In this document: one piece after another, positions 5,771 through 8,257 of the stretch
How the letters are laid out: every line of letters starts with the position of its first letter
Numbering within the stretch: the first letter of the stretch is position 1
From: Bacillota bacterium
Lineage (GTDB): Bacteria; Bacillota; Clostridia; Lutisporales; Lutisporaceae
Direction: 5' to 3'
Assembly (NCBI GenBank): GCA_023230985.1
Contig: JALNWH010000089.1
Location: 1-8,257, forward strand
DNA length: 8,257 nucleotides
Made by a program: the position numbers and the translations under genes
The notes under the pieces: generated by a model
What the model saw: only the letters and a program-made list of their open reading frames with translations
Told to the model about the DNA's origin: nothing
The model's database searches: none

Positions 5771-6895
5771 CTATTTTAATAATCTATGTAAGGCCACGGC
5801 CACATATAGCTTATAGGATTTCGGCATCTTTGCGATATCGTGTCCGAGCCTTTGCTTTATTTTATTTATTCTATAGTTTACAGTATTCTTATGCATGAAG
5901 AGCAATTCTCCTGTTAGTTGCATATTGCTTTGAGTATCAAGAAGAAAAACGGACAAGGTTTCAACGAGTTCTTGCCCGTCTTCTTGCAAAAGCAAGTGTT
6001 CAAGCGGTTTAAGATGGCTGGATGTCTTTGCCCCACCCGACTCAAGGATGGTTAGGCATTCTTTTGCAAATTGAAGTTCATGAAGATCAAAGATATGCTT
6101 AAGTGGATATATTTTATGACAAGTATCCAAACATGTTTTTGCGAGCATGTAGGCATTGCACACATCGTTTGTGGTCATTAAATTATTGCATACAATGAGG
6201 AATATTTCATCGCTTTTACCCAATCCCATTATTATCTACATTGTATGAATGGATGCCACATCAACTTTTAGTTTCTTCGCTATTTTACGCATCCGTAGCG
6301 GATCATCCTCTAATATAGCATGTATTAGAGCATAGGTATCTTCTATTTTAAAATCATATTGCCAATTATTTATGAATATGCTTATTACCTGCGAGGCTTG
6401 TTTTAAGTAATAGATTGGCAAAGGCCGTTGTTCATTTGCTGCAACCAAATACATTAACGGCACATTATAGGTTTCTTTCATCTGGTCTTTTATAATAAGG
6501 CCCAATATTTCGCTTATGGCTTCGCTATACCTAAAATCAAAGCGGTTTTCCGGCATACATATCAGTGGGAAATCTAATTCATCAGCTATTTTTAATAATT
6601 GCTCGTCAAGTTTTGGCACGAATATACCTAAATAGTAAATAATAAGTCCTACTTCGCCGCCTTCATGTAAGCGGCGTATCAATTTGCACTGGGCTTCGAT
6701 ATTGTCTTTTATGGAGATCAATGCGGATATAATAAGCTCATCACCTAAAAAGAGCTCGTCCGAAAGGAGTGATGCGTCAGCATATTCAAGGACAGAAACT
6801 GCGGATACTATTCTATTGAGACCTCTATACCCTGCCATTACTTTCGCTTCTCTTAGTGCCGAGAGCTTAAGGCAATCAGAAACAGTTACGCTCAT
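5771..6895 (-). pseudogene. PucR-family transcriptional regulator, interrupted by in-frame TAG
   Basis: One minus-strand frame of 375 codons encodes a PucR-type regulator, but codon 220 is TAG (6236-6238). Residues 1-125 are the PucR N-terminal domain (MSVTVSDCLKLSALREAKV, GLNRIVSAVSVLEYAD, FLGDELIISAL, ADELDFPLICMPEN). After a linker (YALIHAILEDDPLRMRKIAKKL) the frame stops at SIHTM-TAG. It resumes in the same frame with MGLGKSDEIFLIVCNN and NAYMLAKTCLDTCHKIYP, and ends in the PucR helix-turn-helix (FLLDTQSNMQLTGELLFMHK, NTVNYRINKIKQRLGHDI), stop TAG at 5771. Only about 15 residues separate the TAG from VCNNLMTTNDV, where I would expect much more of the GGDEF-like middle domain, so an internal deletion is likely. 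The in-frame ATG at 6229 has no RBS, so the DNA-binding half is probably not made. Start ATG 6895 has GAGGTGA upstream. Intact relatives control purine, hydantoin or amino-acid use near such permeases. Confidence 0.8.
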
Positions 6896-6924
6896 AAAAT
6901 CACCTCAGAATCCTTGGTAATAAG

Positions 6925-6953
6925 ATTATAAACATGTTTGCTAAAAAGTACAA
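6925..6953 (-). promoter_or_regulatory. Sigma-A-like promoter of the pucR-like gene with embedded palindromes
   Basis: On the minus strand TTGTAC (6948-6953) and TATAAT (6925-6930) are separated by exactly 17 bases; the -10 is a perfect consensus and the -35 matches 3 of 6. The perfect palindrome AAACATGTTT (6930-6939) lies in the spacer next to the -10, and TACA-ag-TGTA (6949-6958) overlaps the -35. Either could be an operator, for example for autoregulation. The start codon is about 30 bases downstream of the -10. Confidence 0.6.
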
Positions 6954-6978
6954 GTGTATGCTTATAACGGATAAAATC

Positions 6979-7013
6979 AAAAAGACCGGTTTAAAGTTGA
7001 AAACCGGTCTTTT
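6979..7013 (-). terminator. Intrinsic terminator of the permease/M29-like operon
   Basis: AAAAGACCGGTTT (6980-6992) and AAACCGGTCTTTT (7001-7013) form a perfect 13-bp stem with an 8-base loop. Read on the minus strand it lies 11 bases after the metalloenzyme stop codon and ends in TTTTT (6983-6979), so it terminates that operon before the pucR-like promoter. The plus-strand tail is only four T, and no plus-strand gene ends here. Confidence 0.85.
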
Positions 7014-7023
7014 AAAAATAGGT

Positions 7024-7980
7024 TTAGTATACATGTTTCCCTTTATCCAATACTAATTGACCGTCAATCCATAGTGTAGGTTCATTTATTATACAGTCAT
7101 AATGGATGTTTGATTGTCGTGTACCGCCCATAGACACATTCATGCCGAATGCTATGTGCACAGTGCCCCACACTTTTTCGTCAACAAGTGGATGACCTAT
7201 AATTCTCGCACCCGGATTTGTACCAATACCGAATTCCGCTAGTCCCCAGGCTTCTTCATCCTTATCTTCTAAAAACTTTTTAAGGGCAATTGCACTTTTA
7301 TTTCCCTCAATGGAGGCTATGCGCCCGTCTTTTAGATTGATTATGACATCATCCTCTACCGGCCCAATATATGCAATACATCCGTCCACTACTATTTTAC
7401 CCTCGCCTACGTTTTCTAAAGGTGCGATATATGCTTCACCTGCCGGTAGGTTACCTAGGGCGCCTTTGCCAGTGAGGTCTCCCGTATCGGCTAAGCCCGA
7501 TCTGCCTTCTATATAAAGTGTCACATCCGTTCCTTTTTCAGTTGTGACCCTGACGACTTTTGCTGCTGTTAAAATGTCAGAGAGTTTTTCACTGACATTT
7601 TTTATAAAAGGATAATCGGCATCAAGGTAATTTTCCGCAATATTTGTATTCATCATGGGCATGGATGCTATACGTATACCTTTTTCCGTTGCGGCAATGC
7701 GTGCATTTATATGGGAATAGCTCATGGATGTAAGAAGGAATTCTACATCCGCCTCCGTCATGGCTGCACTCACGGGTGCAGGCGGTTCACCTTTTGTTTG
7801 AATAGGCGCCTCGACATAAGTGGTTGCGAAACCCAATTCTCTTCCCGCTGCAACAAAACCGTAAGCAAGCTTAGAGGTTTTTTCATCACCCACAATCAGG
7901 AGCTGTTCATTCTTTTTCGTCCCCATACAGTTTATGATCAGCTTTTTTGCGGCTTCAATTATTCTTTTATTTATATTCAC
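7024..7980 (-). CDS. M29/AmpS-NicX-like metal-dependent enzyme
   Basis: This 318-residue cytosolic protein belongs to the COG2309 group annotated as leucyl aminopeptidase T-like (M29), which also includes the ring-opening dioxygenase NicX. Visible landmarks are NLPAGEAYIAPLE (E182), LAEFGIGTNPGARIIGH (E249, H263), GTVHIAFGMN (H275), SMGGT and NIHYDCII (H293, D295). The E...H...HxD pattern at the C-terminus is the expected metal site of the fold. It is shorter than classical M29 aminopeptidases (about 400 residues) and closer to the NicX-like size, so peptidase activity should not be assumed. The start is ATG 7980, with AAGGAGG about 6 bases upstream. It follows the permease gene by 25 bases, surely one operon, and ends before a strong terminator. 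The context (NCS1 permease, PucR) suggests breakdown of an imported nucleobase, hydantoin or N-heterocycle, as inference. Confidence 0.85.
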   Translation of the reverse strand: MNINKRIIEAAKKLIINCMGTKKNEQLLIVGDEKTSKLAYGFVAAGRELGFATTYVEAPIQTKGEPPAPVSAAMTEADVEFLLTSMSYSHINARIAATEKGIRIASMPMMNTNIAENYLDADYPFIKNVSEKLSDILTAAKVVRVTTEKGTDVTLYIEGRSGLADTGDLTGKGALGNLPAGEAYIAPLENVGEGKIVVDGCIAYIGPVEDDVIINLKDGRIASIEGNKSAIALKKFLEDKDEEAWGLAEFGIGTNPGARIIGHPLVDEKVWGTVHIAFGMNVSMGGTRQSNIHYDCIINEPTLWIDGQLVLDKGKHVY

Positions 7981-7983
7981 ATC

Positions 7984-7995
7984 GCTTCCTCCTTC
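7984..7995 (-). promoter_or_regulatory. Strong ribosome binding site of the M29-like gene
   Basis: The minus strand reads GAAGGAGGAAGCG directly before ATG 7980, a full AAGGAGG Shine-Dalgarno at good spacing. It lies in the 25-base gap behind the permease stop codon, which supports translational independence within one transcript. Confidence 0.75.
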
Positions 7996-8005
7996 AAAAT
8001 ATCTC

Positions 8006-8257
8006 CTATATTAACTTTTCCTTCCGCCGCCAAAACAGTTTTGCTAAGTGCAGAATTAGTATCAGGTAAGAAATAAGGCAAACTATTATCCCATCCAGCG
8101 CCGGACTGAAAAAACTGAAGAAGAGTGCTACAATTGAGCCGGCAGCCCAAGAAAGTATACCTATCCAGTTTATACCCTTAACCGGGTACCAATTTTCCGG
8201 TTTCCCTTTTCCGATAATCCAATAGTCGGCTATCATTATACCGGCAATGGGAGGGAC
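8006..8257 (-). CDS. NCS1-family nucleobase/hydantoin permease, C-terminal part
   Basis: The last 83 residues of a membrane transporter of the nucleobase:cation symporter-1 family (cytosine, purine, uracil, hydantoin or allantoin permeases) run off the right edge. The frame begins VPPIAGIMIADYWIIGKGK, the family's conserved PPIxGxxIADY motif at the end of a transmembrane helix. A cytosolic loop (ENWYPVKGIN) follows, then two hydrophobic spans, WIGILSWAAGSIVALFF and ALDGIIVCLISYLILILHLA, and a basic tail FWRRKEKLI. The ATG at 8236 is internal to the motif and is not the start. The stop is TAG. It is the upstream gene of the operon with the M29-like enzyme. Substrate cannot be told from this part; the NCS1 call rests on the motif and the C-terminal two-helix layout. 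Confidence 0.85.
   Translation of the reverse strand, partial: VPPIAGIMIADYWIIGKGKPENWYPVKGINWIGILSWAAGSIVALFFSFFSPALDGIIVCLISYLILILHLAKLFWRRKEKLI

Noticed and set aside
5771..6229. A separate 152-residue HTH regulator starting at ATG 6229
   Set aside because: It is in the same frame as the upstream PucR part, two codons after the TAG, lacks an RBS, and its sequence begins in the middle of the family's central domain.
6979..7013. Bidirectional terminator reading
   Set aside because: The stem is symmetric, but no plus-strand gene ends here and the plus-strand T run is only four bases, so only the minus-strand role is supported.
7310..8076. Plus-strand open frames over the M29-like and permease genes
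   Set aside because: They are antisense to well-supported genes, have no RBS, and their translations are compositionally odd (Ser/Pro or Cys/Arg-rich).
8006..8236. A 76-residue small membrane protein starting at ATG 8236
   Set aside because: The frame continues upstream as VPPIAGI to the window edge and the ATG falls inside the conserved NCS1 motif, so it is the tail of a larger permease.
1..8257. CRISPR array, tRNA, rRNA, riboswitch or intact insertion sequence
   Set aside because: No regularly spaced direct repeats, no cloverleaf or CCA-ending pattern, no recognised aptamer core and no transposase gene were seen on either strand.

Overview
The window looks like chromosomal DNA of a low-GC anaerobic Firmicute, probably a clostridium. 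The signs are AT-rich coding and spacer DNA, strong GGAGG-type ribosome binding sites, protein families common in Clostridia (DUF3781, a COG1453 aldo/keto reductase with Fe-S clusters, a short HEAT-like protein, a PucR/NCS1 permease/M29-like cluster), and short REP-like repeats built on GTGCCTGGCAC/GTGTCxGACAC in the spacers. This placement is inferred from family content; no marker gene is present.

Left and centre (1-5476, all plus strand) form an accessory-looking string of unrelated single genes: the 3' end of a DNA methyltransferase; a decayed frame broken by an in-frame TAG; a fusion of a complete DUF3781 domain to a complete GNAT acetyltransferase; an SPL-like radical SAM protein; a small HEAT-like helical protein; an aldo/keto reductase with a C-terminal two-cluster ferredoxin-like domain; and a tocopherol-cyclase-like protein. 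The spacers carry REP-like hairpins (near 639-670, 1401-1411, 1483-1494, 2387-2403, 3056-3114, 5718-5755) and what look like dead coding fragments (403-633, 5476-5644). This is the texture of a region with repeated insertion, deletion and decay.

Right side (5771-8257, all minus strand) is the downstream end of a catabolic cluster. Transcription enters from the right through an NCS1-type nucleobase/hydantoin permease (3' end only). It continues 25 bases later, with a perfect-looking SD, into a metal-dependent M29/NicX-like enzyme, and stops at a strong 13-bp intrinsic terminator (6979-7013). A PucR-family regulator follows with its own sigma-A-like promoter (-10 TATAAT, 17-base spacer) and a good SD. 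Its reading frame is interrupted by an in-frame TAG at 6236-6238 and its central domain looks too short, so the regulator is probably a pseudogene although its promoter and start are intact.

No rRNA, tRNA, CRISPR array, intact insertion sequence or complete new defence system is visible. The most interesting items are the DUF3781-GNAT fusion, the broken regulator beside an intact permease/metalloenzyme pair, the dispersed repeat family, and the interrupted frame directly behind the methyltransferase.
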